64,000 nucleotides of DNA from Microbacterium sp. No. 7 (GCF_001314225.1 NZ_CP012697.1:4535047-4599046); one strand, 5' to 3'; shown: positions 55,464 through 64,000, numbered from the stretch's first letter. Notes: generated by a model not told the origin, from the sequence alone. A program made the numbers and translations.

Positions 55464-55787
55464 ATGAGCGCCACCGCGACGAACGAGTCCACCTGGCAGC
55501 AGGACGTCATCGAGGCCGAGGGCCCGGTGCTGGTCGACTTCTGGGCCGCCTGGTGCGGACCGTGCCGCATGGTCGCCCCCGTGCTCGACGAGATCGCGGC
55601 CGAGCACGCCGGAAAGATCACCATCGTCAAGCTCAACGTCGACGAGAACCCGCAGCTCGCCGCGCAGTACCAGATCACGTCGATCCCCGCGCTCAAGGTC
55701 TTCAAGGGCGGCCAGGTCGAGAAGACGATCGTCGGCGCCAAGCCCAAGTTCGCCCTCGAGCAGGACCTCGCCGAATACCTCCGCTGA
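55464..55787 (+). CDS. trxA: Thioredoxin
   Basis: The 107-residue thioredoxin has the WCGPC active site (Cys31, Cys34), the cis-Pro in TSIPALKVF and the length of a standard cytoplasmic thioredoxin. It takes electrons from the TrxB encoded upstream. AAGGAGAG lies 6 nt before the ATG. Confidence 0.97.
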   Translation: MSATATNESTWQQDVIEAEGPVLVDFWAAWCGPCRMVAPVLDEIAAEHAGKITIVKLNVDENPQLAAQYQITSIPALKVFKGGQVEKTIVGAKPKFALEQDLAEYLR

Positions 55788-56182
55788 TCACCCCCGGGGC
55801 TGCGCCACCCACTCCACTGATCGACGGCCAGCCGCTACGCCACCCACCCCGCTGATCGAGTGCCCGCGGCGCAGCCGCGGGCGTATCGAGATCCCTCCCA
55901 CGGACCGTGACATCGGTTTCGATACGCCGCCTCCGGCGGCTACTCAACCAGCGGAGACGACCGCCACCGATCAGCGGCCTAAGCCACACCCCGCTGATCG
56001 ACGGCGCGTAGCAACACCGCCACCCCGCTGACCACCGGCCCGAAGCCCCGCCACCACCCCGCTGATCGAGTGCCCGCGGCTGCGCCGCGGGCGTATCGAG
56101 ATCCCTCTCACGAACCGTCGCCGCAATCACGCGCCCCCGGTCACCGGCCCTCGAACGCACCCGCGCCCCCGAGGCGCACCCC
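55788..56182. repeat. Gene-free block with D repeats after trxA
   Basis: One complete D element (left half from 55849, right half ending 55954) and one isolated left half (56059-56104) lie here with several degenerate CCGCTGATC fragments between them. No ORF of its own was found. It occupies the space where other actinobacteria often have a cwlM-like amidase gene. Confidence 0.75.
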
Positions 56183-56521
56183 CTACGACGCCTCGCGCAC
56201 CGACGCGTCCCACCGGCGGTGCGGCTCGCTCCCCAGCAGCCGCCACACGGCCGTCGTGAGCGCCGGGTAGTCGAGCGCGATCTGCCGCAGCACGCGGTAG
56301 TTGCGCGCCTGCGTGGGTCGGTTGCCGCCATCCGCCGCGATGTTCTCGGCGCGCAGCGTCAGGACCACCAGTTCGTCGACCGACGGCAGGTCCTCCATGA
56401 AGTCCCACGGGTCCTCGCCGTCGCGCAGCCGCTCCTCGATCAGCACCGAGAGCTCATCCGACGCCTCGGCGCGCAGCAGCTCGAGGCTGGCGCGTCTCGG
56501 GAGGTTCGGCTGATCGTTCAC
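56183..56521 (-). CDS. Small conserved protein of unknown function
   Basis: The 112-residue product is acidic in the middle and Leu-rich (LSVLIEERLRDGEDPWDFMEDLPSVDELVVLTLRAENIA), probably all-helical, without membrane segments. No family is recognised. It is read on the parAB strand, 55 bp after parB, and could be co-transcribed with it. Coding is supported by codon bias and the clean start. Confidence 0.7.
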   Translation of the reverse strand: MNDQPNLPRRASLELLRAEASDELSVLIEERLRDGEDPWDFMEDLPSVDELVVLTLRAENIAADGGNRPTQARNYRVLRQIALDYPALTTAVWRLLGSEPHRRWDASVREAS

Positions 56522-56576
56522 CCGTCAAGCTTACGCGCGTCGCAGATGCCCGGCCGCGCGCGTGCCGTCGGGCGGA

Positions 56577-57557
56577 TCAGAACGATCCGTACTCGCTCTC
56601 GCCGATCTCCGCGAGGATGCGATTGAGATCCTGGATCGTCGCGAAGTCGATGTTGATCTGGCCTTTCCTCGCCGTCAGCGTGATCTTCACCTTGGTGTTC
56701 AGCCGGTCGCCCAGACGTTCGGCGACCTCGTCGAGGTGTGCCCGTCGGGCGCCCGCCCTGGGCAGCGACCGACGCGAGGATGCCGTCTCCGTGAGCCGCG
56801 CGGCCGCCTCCGCCGCGCGCACCGAGAGGTCCTCATTGACGATCCGGTCGGCGAGGCGCTGCATCGCCTCGGGGGTCTCGAGGGAGAGGATCGCGCGCGC
56901 GTGGCCCGCGCTGAGGACGCCCGCCGCCACGCGCTGCTGCACGGGGACGGGGAGCTTCAGCAGCCGGATCGTGTTGCTGATCTGCGGACGCGACCGGCCG
57001 ATGCGCGTGGCCAGCTCCTCCTGCGTGATGCCGAAGTCCTCGAGCAGCTGCTGGTAGGCCGACGCCTCTTCGAGCGGGTTGAGCTGCGACCGGTGCAGGT
57101 TCTCGAGCAGCGCATCGCGGAGCAAGAACTCGTCGGCGGTGTCGCGGACGATGGCGGGGATCGCCGTGAGCCCTGCCTCGCGCGCGGCGCGCGTGCGGCG
57201 CTCCCCCATGATCAGCTCGTATGTGCCGTCGGCGTTCGTCCGCACGACGACGGGCTGCAGCACGCCGAACTCCCGCACGCTGTGCACGAGCTCGGCCAGG
57301 TCGTCGGGGTCGAAGTTCGTCCGCGGCTGACGCGGGTTCGGAACGATCTCGTTGGGGTCGATCTCGACCAGACGCGTTCCCGGGATGGCGACCAGCTCGG
57401 CGGCATCCGTGTCTTCTTCGACCGACGCCGGCGTCTTCGCGCGCGTCGGCTTCGGCTGAACGTCGGGGAAGAACACGTCGACGGGACGTGCCTCGCTCGA
57501 GTCCGTCGTCGGAATGAGGGCACCGATCCCCCGACCCAGTCCCGTTCGCTTGGCCAT
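56577..57557 (-). CDS. parB: Chromosome partitioning protein ParB
   Basis: This 326-residue CTP-dependent clamp binds the parS sites around it and spreads for chromosome segregation. It has the P-loop-like GERRTRAAREAGL, the HTH LATRIGRSRPQISNTIRLLKLP, and the C-terminal dimer domain. Its start shares a base with the parA stop, so translation is coupled. ParA is its partner. Confidence 0.96.
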   Translation of the reverse strand: MAKRTGLGRGIGALIPTTDSSEARPVDVFFPDVQPKPTRAKTPASVEEDTDAAELVAIPGTRLVEIDPNEIVPNPRQPRTNFDPDDLAELVHSVREFGVLQPVVVRTNADGTYELIMGERRTRAAREAGLTAIPAIVRDTADEFLLRDALLENLHRSQLNPLEEASAYQQLLEDFGITQEELATRIGRSRPQISNTIRLLKLPVPVQQRVAAGVLSAGHARAILSLETPEAMQRLADRIVNEDLSVRAAEAAARLTETASSRRSLPRAGARRAHLDEVAERLGDRLNTKVKITLTARKGQINIDFATIQDLNRILAEIGESEYGSF

Positions 57558-58495
57558 CAGGCGGTTCCTTCGCTTTCTGTGGAGCGCTCTGTGCGCTGGA
57601 CGATCTCGACGGCGGCTTCACGATAGGCGATCGCGCCGGCGGAACTGGGGTCGTACGCGATGACGGTCTGACCGAAGCTCGGCGCCTCAGAAACCCGGAC
57701 TGACCGGGGAATCACCGTTTCGAGGACCTCACGGGGGAAATGCTCGCGCACCTCGTCGGCCACCTGCTGCGCCAGGCGCGTGCGCGCGTCGTACATCGTG
57801 AGCATGATGGTCGACAGGCGCAGCCCGCGGTTGAGGTGCTTCTGGATCATCTGCACGTTGCCGAGCAGCTGGCTCAGACCCTCCAGCGCGTAGTACTCGC
57901 ACTGGATCGGGATCAGCAGCTCGTCGGCAGCGGTGAAGGCGTTGATCGTGAGCAGCCCCAGCGACGGCGGGCAGTCGATGAAGATGAAGTCGGGCGCGAG
58001 GTCCGTCGCCTCGAGATACCCCTCGAGGGCGGTGCGCAGACGGTGCTCACGAGCGACTTGCGAGACGAGCTCGATCTCTGCGCCGGCGAGATGAATGGTG
58101 GACGGCGCGCACAGCAGCAGTTCCGATTCCGGGCTCGTCTGGATGACCTCCGCGAGCGGGAACTCGTCGATCAGCACGTCGTAGACGCTCGGCGTCTCCG
58201 CCGTGTGCGGCACGCCCAGTGCGGTCGACGCGTTTCCCTGAGGATCCAGGTCGATCACGAGTACGCGCGCACCGATGGATGCCAGAGCGGCGGCCAGATT
58301 CACCGTCGTCGTGGTCTTGCCGACGCCGCCCTTCTGGTTCGAGACCGTGATGACCCGAGTTGGCCCGTCGAATGTCACTGTCACGGCCTCCAATGCCCGT
58401 CGCCGGGCGGAAAGACTCGCCAGTTCGCGCGCGATGGGACTGTCGTCAGCGGAGAAGGGTGCGGGAGAGGTGTCATTCTCCGAGGCATGCACCAT
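57557..58495 (-). CDS. parA: Chromosome partitioning ATPase ParA
   Basis: The 312-residue Walker-type ATPase has the deviant Walker A KGGVGKTTT at 55-63, Walker A' in DLDPQGNASTALG, and Walker B in FIFIDCPPSLG. It forms nucleoid gradients that move ParB-parS complexes. The ATG follows purine-rich GGAGATTGGAG. A TACAGT -10-like element lies 28 nt upstream. Confidence 0.96.
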   Translation of the reverse strand: MVHASENDTSPAPFSADDSPIARELASLSARRRALEAVTVTFDGPTRVITVSNQKGGVGKTTTTVNLAAALASIGARVLVIDLDPQGNASTALGVPHTAETPSVYDVLIDEFPLAEVIQTSPESELLLCAPSTIHLAGAEIELVSQVAREHRLRTALEGYLEATDLAPDFIFIDCPPSLGLLTINAFTAADELLIPIQCEYYALEGLSQLLGNVQMIQKHLNRGLRLSTIMLTMYDARTRLAQQVADEVREHFPREVLETVIPRSVRVSEAPSFGQTVIAYDPSSAGAIAYREAAVEIVQRTERSTESEGTA

Positions 58496-58523
58496 TCAAC
58501 TCCAATCTCCGGGGAACTCCTCC

Positions 58524-58529
58524 ACTGTA
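58524..58529 (-). promoter_or_regulatory. -10 element of parAB
   Basis: TACAGT on the minus strand lies 28 bp before the parA ATG. No good -35 is visible. Confidence 0.35.
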
Positions 58530-58554
58530 GTCGAGACCCCCGACCCCCTCCCCC

Positions 58555-58568
58555 GTTCCACGTGAAAC
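58555..58568. other. parS-like site, one mismatch
   Basis: GTTCCACGTGAAAC differs from the GTTTCACGTGAAAC core in one base. It lies close upstream of parA, so ParB bound here may repress parAB. Confidence 0.65.
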
Positions 58569-58765
58569 ACCCGCCACGTGAGCGGCCAGCCTGGTCCCGT
58601 TGACAGGTTTCGATACGCGCGATGCTCAATCAGTGGTGACTGATGACCTTCAGTACCGGCAGGGCACATCCCTCACCCCGCTGATCGAGTGCCGCCGCTT
58701 CGCGGCGGCGTATCGAGATCCCCACCACACCCCAAACCCTCCATCACCCGACCATCCCCCTCACC

Positions 58766-58779
58766 GTTTCACGTGAAAC
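58766..58779. other. parS site
   Basis: Perfect palindrome GTTTCACGTGAAAC, the ParB-binding core conserved across bacteria. Confidence 0.93.
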
Positions 58780-59050
58780 ACGCCCCACTCCCGCAGCTCA
58801 AGAGGACACGAAGCAGGTTTCGATACGCGCGCTCCGCGCGCTACTCAACCAGCGGTGGCTGATGCCCTTCAGCATCACCAGAGCGCACCCCTCTCCCTGC
58901 TGACCGAGTGCCACACCCCTCTCCCCGCTGATCGAGTGCCGCCCCCCTCATCCCCCGCTGATCGAGTGCCGCCGCAAAGCGGCGGTGTATCGAGATCCCC
59001 TCCAGACACCGCCGCCATCAAAACCGGCCTCGGATCCATCAATCGACACC

Positions 59051-59064
59051 GTTTCACGTGAAAC
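59051..59064. other. parS site
   Basis: Perfect GTTTCACGTGAAAC at the end of the second repeat module. Confidence 0.93.
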
Positions 59065-59286
59065 GTCGCGGCGCACCGAGGGCGTCTGAGTAACTGGGTT
59101 TCGATACGCGCGCTGCGCGCGCTACTCAACCAGCGGCGATTGACGCCTGCTCGTACCCGCAGGATGCATCCCTCTTCCCGCTGACCTTCCCGCTGATCGA
59201 GTGCCGTCGCGAAGCGACGGTGTATCGAGATCCCGCTACACGACGGCGACCTCAGTATGCGCACGGCTTCCATCAAGCCCGCGGAT

Positions 59287-59300
59287 GTTTCACGTGAAAC
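59287..59300. other. parS site
   Basis: Perfect GTTTCACGTGAAAC at the end of the third module, 236 bp after the preceding site. Confidence 0.93.
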
Positions 59301-59559
59301 GTTCGATGTCATCTGCAAAGAGGCTAGATGCAGAGACGGTGTGGGGGTGGATCCGTGTCTTGGGACATGAAAGGGGTTTCGATACGGCCGTGCCTTCGGC
59401 ACGGCCTACTCAACCAGCGGTGGCTGACGCCTGCCCCATGCCTGCAGGATGCATCCCTCTTCCCGCTGATCGAGTGCCGTCGCGAAGCGACGGTGTATCG
59501 AGATCCCACTGCACGACAGCGACCTCCGTATGCGCGCAGCCTTCGTCGTGTCCGTGCAT

Positions 59560-59573
59560 GTTTCACGTGAAAC
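59560..59573. other. parS site
   Basis: Perfect GTTTCACGTGAAAC in the fourth module, 273 bp after the preceding site. Confidence 0.93.
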
Positions 59574-59831
59574 GTTGGATGTCGTCAGCGACGAGGCCGA
59601 GCGCGGAGAGCGTACGAGTGATGACCTGTATTCCGGGACATGAGAGGGTTTCGATACGGTCGCGCCTTCGGCACGACCTACTCAACCAGCGGTGGCTGAC
59701 GCCTGCCCCATGCCTGCAGGATGCATCCCTCTTCCCGCTGATCGAGTGCCGTCGCGAAGCGACGGTGTATCGAGATCCCGCTACACGACAGCGACCTCAG
59801 TATGCGCACAGCCTCCGTCAAACCCGCGGAT

Positions 59832-59845
59832 GTTTCACGTGAAAC
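59832..59845. other. parS site overlapping the GIY-YIG gene end
   Basis: Perfect GTTTCACGTGAAAC, 272 bp after the preceding site. On the minus strand it encodes the last residues R-F-T and the TGA stop of the GIY-YIG protein. Confidence 0.93.
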
Positions 59846-60119
59846 GCTTCTTGCTCAGTGTGGGGAGGAGCTGATCACCGACGTTGTCGATGAGGGCGCG
59901 ACGCTTGGCTCGGCCCCAGCCCTGCACCTGCTTCTCGCGACGATAGGCGTCATCGACGCGATCGAAGTGCTCGAAGTAGACGAGACGGACAGGGCGTCGG
60001 CGTCTCGTGTACGCGGCGGCTTCGCCGACCTCGTGCTGCCAGACTCTGTGGTCGAGGTTGACGGTGCTGCCGACGTAGTACGAGCCGTCGGCGCACTCGA
60101 GGATGTACATAGAGGGCAT
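59835..60119 (-). CDS. GIY-YIG nuclease family protein
   Basis: The 94-residue protein is a UPF0213-like single-domain GIY-YIG member: YILECADGSYYVGSTVNLDHRVWQHE gives the YIL...YVG pair and the Arg, and FEHFDRVDDAYRREKQVQGWGRAKRRALI supplies the metal-binding Glu. Small stand-alone members are often dispensable nucleases of unclear role. The stop codon and last codons are formed by a parS site, which suggests that a duplicated parS module was inserted at its 3' end. Confidence 0.88.
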   Translation of the reverse strand: MPSMYILECADGSYYVGSTVNLDHRVWQHEVGEAAAYTRRRRPVRLVYFEHFDRVDDAYRREKQVQGWGRAKRRALIDNVGDQLLPTLSKKRFT

Positions 60120-60772
60120 GGGACGATGATGGCGCGTGGCGAAGTGTGTAGCAGGCGCTCAGGGCGTGTTGGTGGAGAGATGCGTGTGTTGACCTGTTGG
60201 GGACGAGGCTGCGATGCGACTGCGGGGGAGCGTTTCACGTGAAACGGCCGTGGTGCTCATCTCATTCTTATGGCGGGCCATCGCAAGGCACCAGCGTTAG
60301 TCGTATCGGTCGTCATATGGGCTTCGATACGGTCGTGCCTTCGGCACGACCTACTCAACCAGCGGGGTGGGGCGGTTCCGCAACGGGGCGTGTGGACTGC
60401 GATCGTTGTCGGGGTTTGGATACGCGCGCCGCGCACGCTACTCAACCAGCGGGGTGGGGCGAGGTTGGATAGGGGAGCGGGGTGTCTCACGAGAAATGGG
60501 GGCAAGGGCGGGCCTGCGCAGGGATGGCACGGCTCTACGACGGAGCGTACGGACCCGCGACCGTTGTCAGGGTTTCGATAAGCGCGCTGCGCGCGCTACT
60601 CAACCAGCGCGGTGGGGTCTGCAGCGGGGTGGGGTCTGCCGACTCGAGCCACGTTTGTCCGGCTCGATGAGGGCCTGGCCGGTGGGGTCGACGATCTGGG
60701 TGCGGGAAGACGCGCCACACAGGCCTGATGGGTCTCGAGTGAGCGCGCGGGCTCGAGGGGAGGTGTGTGGGG
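60120..60772. repeat. Gene-free block with D right halves and one parS
   Basis: Three right halves of family D occur at 60320-60366, 60412-60452 and 60570-60609, all in the same orientation, plus a perfect parS at 60232-60245. A short GGTGGGGTCTGC duplication follows at about 60609-60640. No credible gene was found. Confidence 0.7.
60232..60245. other. parS site
   Basis: Perfect GTTTCACGTGAAAC, lying between the GIY-YIG gene and rsmG and outside the tandem modules. Confidence 0.93.
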
Positions 60773-61411
60773 TCAGGAGACGGTGGCGCGGATGACGCGG
60801 GTGGGGTCGTCGATGACGCCAGCGCCGACGGGCTCGACGCGCACGTTCGAGAGGCGGAAGCGGCGGATCTGCTTCTCGGCGGCGCCGATCTCGTTCTCGG
60901 CGTTCGCTCCCTTGAGCAGGATCAGCTCGCCACCCGGGCGGACCAGGGGAGCGGTCAGCGGGATCAGCGTGCGCAGGGCGCTCACGGCGCGCGCGGTCAC
61001 GGCATCCAGCACCGCACCTTCGCGCCAGTCCTCGCCACGCGCGCGGACGACCTCGACGTTGTCCAGCCCGAGGGCCTCGACCTGCTCGGTGAGCCACGCC
61101 ACGCGGCGCTCCATCGGCTCGATGAGCACCCAATGCACGTCCGGGCGCGCGATCGCGAGCACGAGACCCGGCAGTCCGGCACCGGACCCGATGTCACCGA
61201 CCCGCCAGCCGGCCGTGAACAGGGGCGCCGCGACGGCGCTGTTCAGAATGTGCCGCGTCCACAGCCTCGGCGGCTCTAAAGGCCCGATCAGACCACGTTC
61301 TTCGCCATGCTGGGCCAGCGCCGCGGCGAACCGGCGCGCCAGGTCGATGCGATCCCCGAACACGGCCGCCGCGGCGGCCGGCTCCGTCTCGACGACGACG
61401 TCGTCAGCCAC
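60773..61411 (-). CDS. rsmG: 16S rRNA (guanine-N7) methyltransferase RsmG
   Basis: The 212-residue enzyme methylates N7 of G527 in 16S rRNA. It has WTRHILNSAV, the SAM site GDIGSGAGLPGLVLAIARP and TARAVSALRTLIPL. It overlaps the jag gene by 8 nt and is the usual downstream member of the rpmH-rsmG cluster. Confidence 0.95.
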   Translation of the reverse strand: MADDVVVETEPAAAAAVFGDRIDLARRFAAALAQHGEERGLIGPLEPPRLWTRHILNSAVAAPLFTAGWRVGDIGSGAGLPGLVLAIARPDVHWVLIEPMERRVAWLTEQVEALGLDNVEVVRARGEDWREGAVLDAVTARAVSALRTLIPLTAPLVRPGGELILLKGANAENEIGAAEKQIRRFRLSNVRVEPVGAGVIDDPTRVIRATVS

Positions 61412-61907
61412 GGCGGATGACGGTGTGACGATCGCTGCCCTCGCCGTACGACTCGGAGATGAATCCCCGGTCAGCTACGATATCGTGCACCAGCTTGCGC
61501 TCGTAGCTGGACATCGCGGGCAGTGACGCCTGCGTCGCGCCCTCGTCGATGCGCGCGACCGCGCGGTCGACGAGCTTCTCCAGCTGGCGACGGCGCGCGT
61601 CGCGGGATCCGCCCACATCCAGGATCAGCCTCGAGAAGCGTCCGGTCTGGTTCTGCACCGCGAGGCGCGTGAGCTCCTGCAGCGCCTGCACCGTGTCGGG
61701 ATCCGACAGCAGCGACAGCGAGTCGGGGTCGCTGTTCTCCACCGACACGTAAGCGCGGCCGGCACGCACGTCGAGGGTCAGGTCACCGTCGATGTCGGCG
61801 ATGTCGAGCAGACCCTCCAGGTAGTCGGCGGCGATGTCGCCCTCTTGCTCGAGCTGCTCGACGGTCACGGTGCCGTGGTCGTCGACGGCGTCGGGGGAGA
61901 TGCTCAT
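61404..61907 (-). CDS. jag: Jag/KhpB RNA-binding protein (KH-R3H)
   Basis: The 167-residue protein has a KH-like part (LDVRAGRAYVSVENSDPDSLSLLSDPDTVQALQELTRLAVQ) and a C-terminal R3H domain (LPAMSSYERKLVHDIVADRGFISESYGEGSDRHTVI). It lacks the N-terminal Jag_N domain of firmicute homologues. Homologues bind RNA and affect cell elongation. AAGGAA precedes the ATG; yidC lies 70 bp upstream. Confidence 0.93.
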   Translation of the reverse strand: MSISPDAVDDHGTVTVEQLEQEGDIAADYLEGLLDIADIDGDLTLDVRAGRAYVSVENSDPDSLSLLSDPDTVQALQELTRLAVQNQTGRFSRLILDVGGSRDARRRQLEKLVDRAVARIDEGATQASLPAMSSYERKLVHDIVADRGFISESYGEGSDRHTVIRRG

Positions 61908-61977
61908 GGTGTTCCTTGCTGGTGACGAGTCAGGGGAGAGGACTCAGGAAAGCGTAGCGGTGACCGAAATCCGGAGC

Positions 61978-63144
61978 CTAGGCGTCGCCGCCGGAGCCGC
62001 TGCCCGAGCCGTCCGCCGAGCCACCCGAACCCGACGACGCCGAACCCGAACCGGTCGAGCCGCCGCCCTTCTGGCCCTGCTTCTTCGCGCGCTGCTTGCT
62101 CACGGGCTGCTGACGCTTCGGCGCCTGCGCCTTCTTCTTCTGCGCCTCCTCGAACAGACGCTGCTGCTCGGCCTCGTACTCGGCCAGGGGGATGATCTTG
62201 CCCTTGGAGTTGACGGCCTTGCCCTTGCGCGCCAGGCGCTCGTTGCGCAGCTTCTCGGCTTCCGAGCCGGGCGTCGGGAGGTTCCGGATGACGATGAACT
62301 GCTGCACCATGGTCCACAGGTTCGAGACGAACCAGTAGATGACGACGCCGAGCGGGAAGAAGACGCCCGAGAAGATGAAGGCGAGCGGCAGGACGTAGAG
62401 CATGATCCGCTGCATCTGGTACGCCTGGCCGGTCTTGGCCTCGGGCGACAGGTTCTTCGAGATGATCTGCAGCTGGGTGATGAACTGCGACGCGATCATG
62501 AGGACCACGAGGATGATGAGGATGACCACCGTGGCCGTGTGGCCGTCGTTGATCGCCTCGATCATGTTGGTGTGCAGCGGAGCGACGCCGAAGAGGTTGG
62601 CGTTGTAGAACTCCGCCGTGAGCTCGCGGTTCAGCAGTCCGACGCCGCCGACGCCCCACTCGTAGTGCTTCTTGACGTCACTCAGCGTGTAGAACATGCC
62701 GAGCAGGATCGGCATCTGCACGAGCAGGGGCATACAGCTCGACACGGGTGTCGTGCCGTGCTTCTTGTACAGCGCCATGGTCTCGCGACTCATGGCCTCG
62801 CGGGAGAGCTGATCCCTCTTGCCGCGGTACTTCTCCTGGACCTTCTTCAGCTCTGGAGCGATCTCCATCATCTTGCGCTGGCTCTTGATCTGCCGCACGA
62901 ACAGCGGGATCAGCGCGGCGCGCACCACGATGACGAGGCCGACGATCGACAGCACCCAGGTGGCGCCGGTCGACGACTCCATGCCGATGGAGGTGAAGAC
63001 CCAGTGCCAGAACACCAGGATGGCCTCGACGAGGAACTTGAAGGGCCACATGATCGTACTGAACAGGTCGAAGCCCTCGCCCGGCGGCGGCGTGGTCGGT
63101 GACGGTACCACGGGCGTCGGCGTGGACGCGAGAAGATCCAGCAC
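61978..63144 (-). CDS. yidC: Membrane protein insertase YidC
   Basis: The 388-residue insertase has about five membrane segments. The conserved part runs from FSTIMWPFKFLVEAILVFWHW through KYRGKRDQLSREAM (cytoplasmic hairpin) to VFFPLGVVIYWFVSNLWTMVQQF. The hydrophilic-groove Arg is in VVRAALIPLFVRQIKSQRKM. The C-terminus is basic and then very Gly/Ser-rich. The GTG start follows AAAGGA. It inserts membrane proteins alone or with Sec. Confidence 0.95.
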   Translation of the reverse strand: MLDLLASTPTPVVPSPTTPPPGEGFDLFSTIMWPFKFLVEAILVFWHWVFTSIGMESSTGATWVLSIVGLVIVVRAALIPLFVRQIKSQRKMMEIAPELKKVQEKYRGKRDQLSREAMSRETMALYKKHGTTPVSSCMPLLVQMPILLGMFYTLSDVKKHYEWGVGGVGLLNRELTAEFYNANLFGVAPLHTNMIEAINDGHTATVVILIILVVLMIASQFITQLQIISKNLSPEAKTGQAYQMQRIMLYVLPLAFIFSGVFFPLGVVIYWFVSNLWTMVQQFIVIRNLPTPGSEAEKLRNERLARKGKAVNSKGKIIPLAEYEAEQQRLFEEAQKKKAQAPKRQQPVSKQRAKKQGQKGGGSTGSGSASSGSGGSADGSGSGSGGDA

Positions 63145-63148
63145 GGGA

Positions 63149-63499
63149 TCAGTCCTTTCTGGAAGGCACGACGAACCCGTGCCTGGTCAGCTGGTATCGG
63201 AAGTTCGGATGCAGCGGCACGTCGTCGATGCCGCCGGCGGCCCACGGGTGGCAGCGCGCCAGCCGTGCGGCGGTGAGTCCCGTGCCCTTCACGAGTCCGT
63301 GCTGCTGCACGGCGCCGACGGCGTAGGCGGAGCACGACGGGTAGTACTTGCACACGTCGCCGTAGAGGTGCGAGATCGTGGCGCGATAGGAGTGCAGCAG
63401 CGCGAGTCCGAGGTTGCGGGGGAGCAGCGGAACGGAGGAGGCGAGACCGGATGCCGTCAGCTCTCCGCTGCCCAGGGCGTACGACGGAAGCGCGCTCAC
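63149..63499 (-). CDS. yidD: Membrane protein insertion efficiency factor YidD
   Basis: The 116-residue protein has [44 protein letters not shown], which includes the invariant Cys residues and the HPW-GG-D block. An amphipathic N-terminus likely binds the membrane. Its ATG overlaps the rnpA stop (ATGA), the typical order rnpA-yidD-yidC. Confidence 0.95.
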   Translation of the reverse strand: MSALPSYALGSGELTASGLASSVPLLPRNLGLALLHSYRATISHLYGDVCKYYPSCSAYAVGAVQQHGLVKGTGLTAARLARCHPWAAGGIDDVPLHPNFRYQLTRHGFVVPSRKD

Positions 63500-63834
63500 G
63501 CCGCCGCCCTCTTCATGAGGCAGCGGTCGACATCACGCTGCAACGCACGAAAATCCGCGGTCGCCGACGAGGGCAACGCGCGGATCACGACGTCGACGCC
63601 GTCGGCGAGGCGCGGAAGGCTGCGGGCGCAGACGTCCTTCAGACGACGTCGCACGGTGTTGCGGACCACCGCGCCTCCCACCTGCTTGCTCACGATGAAG
63701 CCGAATCGCGAGGGACGGGCCTCGCCCGTGATCACGATGTAGGTGACCGTATGGGCTCCGGCGCACCGGGAACCCCCGCGGACGACGGCCTTGTACTCCG
63801 CCCCGCGGGTGATGCGATTCCCGCGCGCCAGCAC
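63496..63834 (-). CDS. rnpA: Ribonuclease P protein component
   Basis: The 112-residue protein cofactor of RNase P (tRNA 5' maturation) has the conserved N-terminal [18 protein letters not shown] and the RNR motif region [14 protein letters not shown]. The GTG start is 10 bp after rpmH. Length fits the family. Confidence 0.95.
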   Translation of the reverse strand: MLARGNRITRGAEYKAVVRGGSRCAGAHTVTYIVITGEARPSRFGFIVSKQVGGAVVRNTVRRRLKDVCARSLPRLADGVDVVIRALPSSATADFRALQRDVDRCLMKRAAA

Positions 63835-63844
63835 CCGGACCGCG

Positions 63845-63982
63845 TCAGGCCGACAGCTCGGTGCGGCCCTTGGCGCGGCGGGCCGAGAGGATGGCGCGGC
63901 CGGCGCGCGTGCGCATGCGGGCGCGGAAGCCGTGCTTCTTGGCGCGGCGGCGGTTGTTGGGCTGGAACGTGCGCTTGCTCAT
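63845..63982 (-). CDS. rpmH: 50S ribosomal protein L34
   Basis: A 45-codon frame encodes [20 protein letters not shown] and continues with [19 protein letters not shown], the near-invariant L34 sequence. In bacteria rpmH sits next to dnaA and oriC, so the origin should be just to the right of the window. Confidence 0.97.
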   Translation of the reverse strand: MSKRTFQPNNRRRAKKHGFRARMRTRAGRAILSARRAKGRTELSA

Positions 63983-64000
63983 GAGATCACTCCGGATCGG

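Larger units (their letters stand above)
58606..59850. repeat. Five tandem modules of D right half, D left half and parS
   Basis: Modules begin with GGTTTCGATACG at 58606, 58816, 59097, 59375 and 59647. Each continues to CTACTCAACCAGCGG (degenerate in the first), then a left half (from 58678, 58955, 59190, 59463, 59735) and a perfect parS. Modules three to five are about 270-280 bp and share most linker sequence (for example GCAGGATGCATCCCTCTTCC), so they arose by tandem duplication. No gene lies in this region before 59835. Confidence 0.85.

Noticed and set aside
60484..60497. Further parS-like GTCTCACGAGAAAT
   Set aside because: Three mismatches to the 14-bp core, including in the central palindrome; too weak to call.
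58606..60609. Insertion sequence remnants
   Set aside because: The D repeats have inverted halves but no transposase fragment or target-site duplication could be seen.

Overview
The window comes from a high-GC actinobacterium, most probably a Microbacterium-like member of the Microbacteriaceae. The evidence is the strong G/C third-position bias, actinobacterial protein families (DUF6049, a mycoredoxin-like glutaredoxin, actinobacterial-type mdh), many overlapping stop/start codons, and probable leaderless genes. The right end is the origin-proximal block rpmH-rnpA-yidD-yidC-jag-rsmG-parA-parB with a parS cluster. dnaA/oriC should therefore lie just beyond base 64000. No tRNA, rRNA, CRISPR array or intact insertion sequence was seen.

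Layout. 1-8.4 kb: the tail of an unknown gene, a small resolvase-like gene between two phased repeat arrays, a CPA1 antiporter, malate dehydrogenase, a zinc peptidase, proline iminopeptidase and a P-type ATPase. 8.5-15.4 kb: a GMC oxidoreductase/aldehyde dehydrogenase pair, a glutaredoxin, a glycosyltransferase, a membrane protein, then repeats. 15.4-22.7 kb: a peptide-type ABC importer with two paralogous binding lipoproteins, two permeases and a double ATPase. 22.9-24 kb: a Fic gene split into two frames. 24.1-27.7 kb: DUF779, aldehyde dehydrogenase and a GAF regulator. 27.8-31.4 kb: malQ, a VOC protein and a DUF1361 membrane protein. 31.5-35.6 kb: a LuxR/GAF regulator, an MHS transporter and an acyl-CoA synthetase, with matching palindromes before the regulator and the transporter. 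35.7-46.0 kb: a nine-gene minus-strand cluster (AsnC regulator, two SDRs, an M19 and an M20 hydrolase, and a Liv-type importer with fused permeases) that looks like an acquired catabolic island. 46.3-64 kb: the conserved chromosomal block pcnB, corA, methyltransferase, DUF6049, murJ, trxB, trxA, parB, parA, rsmG, jag, yidC, yidD, rnpA, rpmH.

The most unusual content is between genes. Short repeat arrays with exact 21-, 20- or 19-bp periods switch orientation in the middle, and two loci 5.5 kb apart share the same 2-forward/3-inverted layout. A second, longer family (halves beginning CCGCTGATCGAGTG and ending CTACTCAACCAGCGG) forms tandem modules with the parS sites, so the partition site seems to have grown by duplication of a repeat+parS unit.
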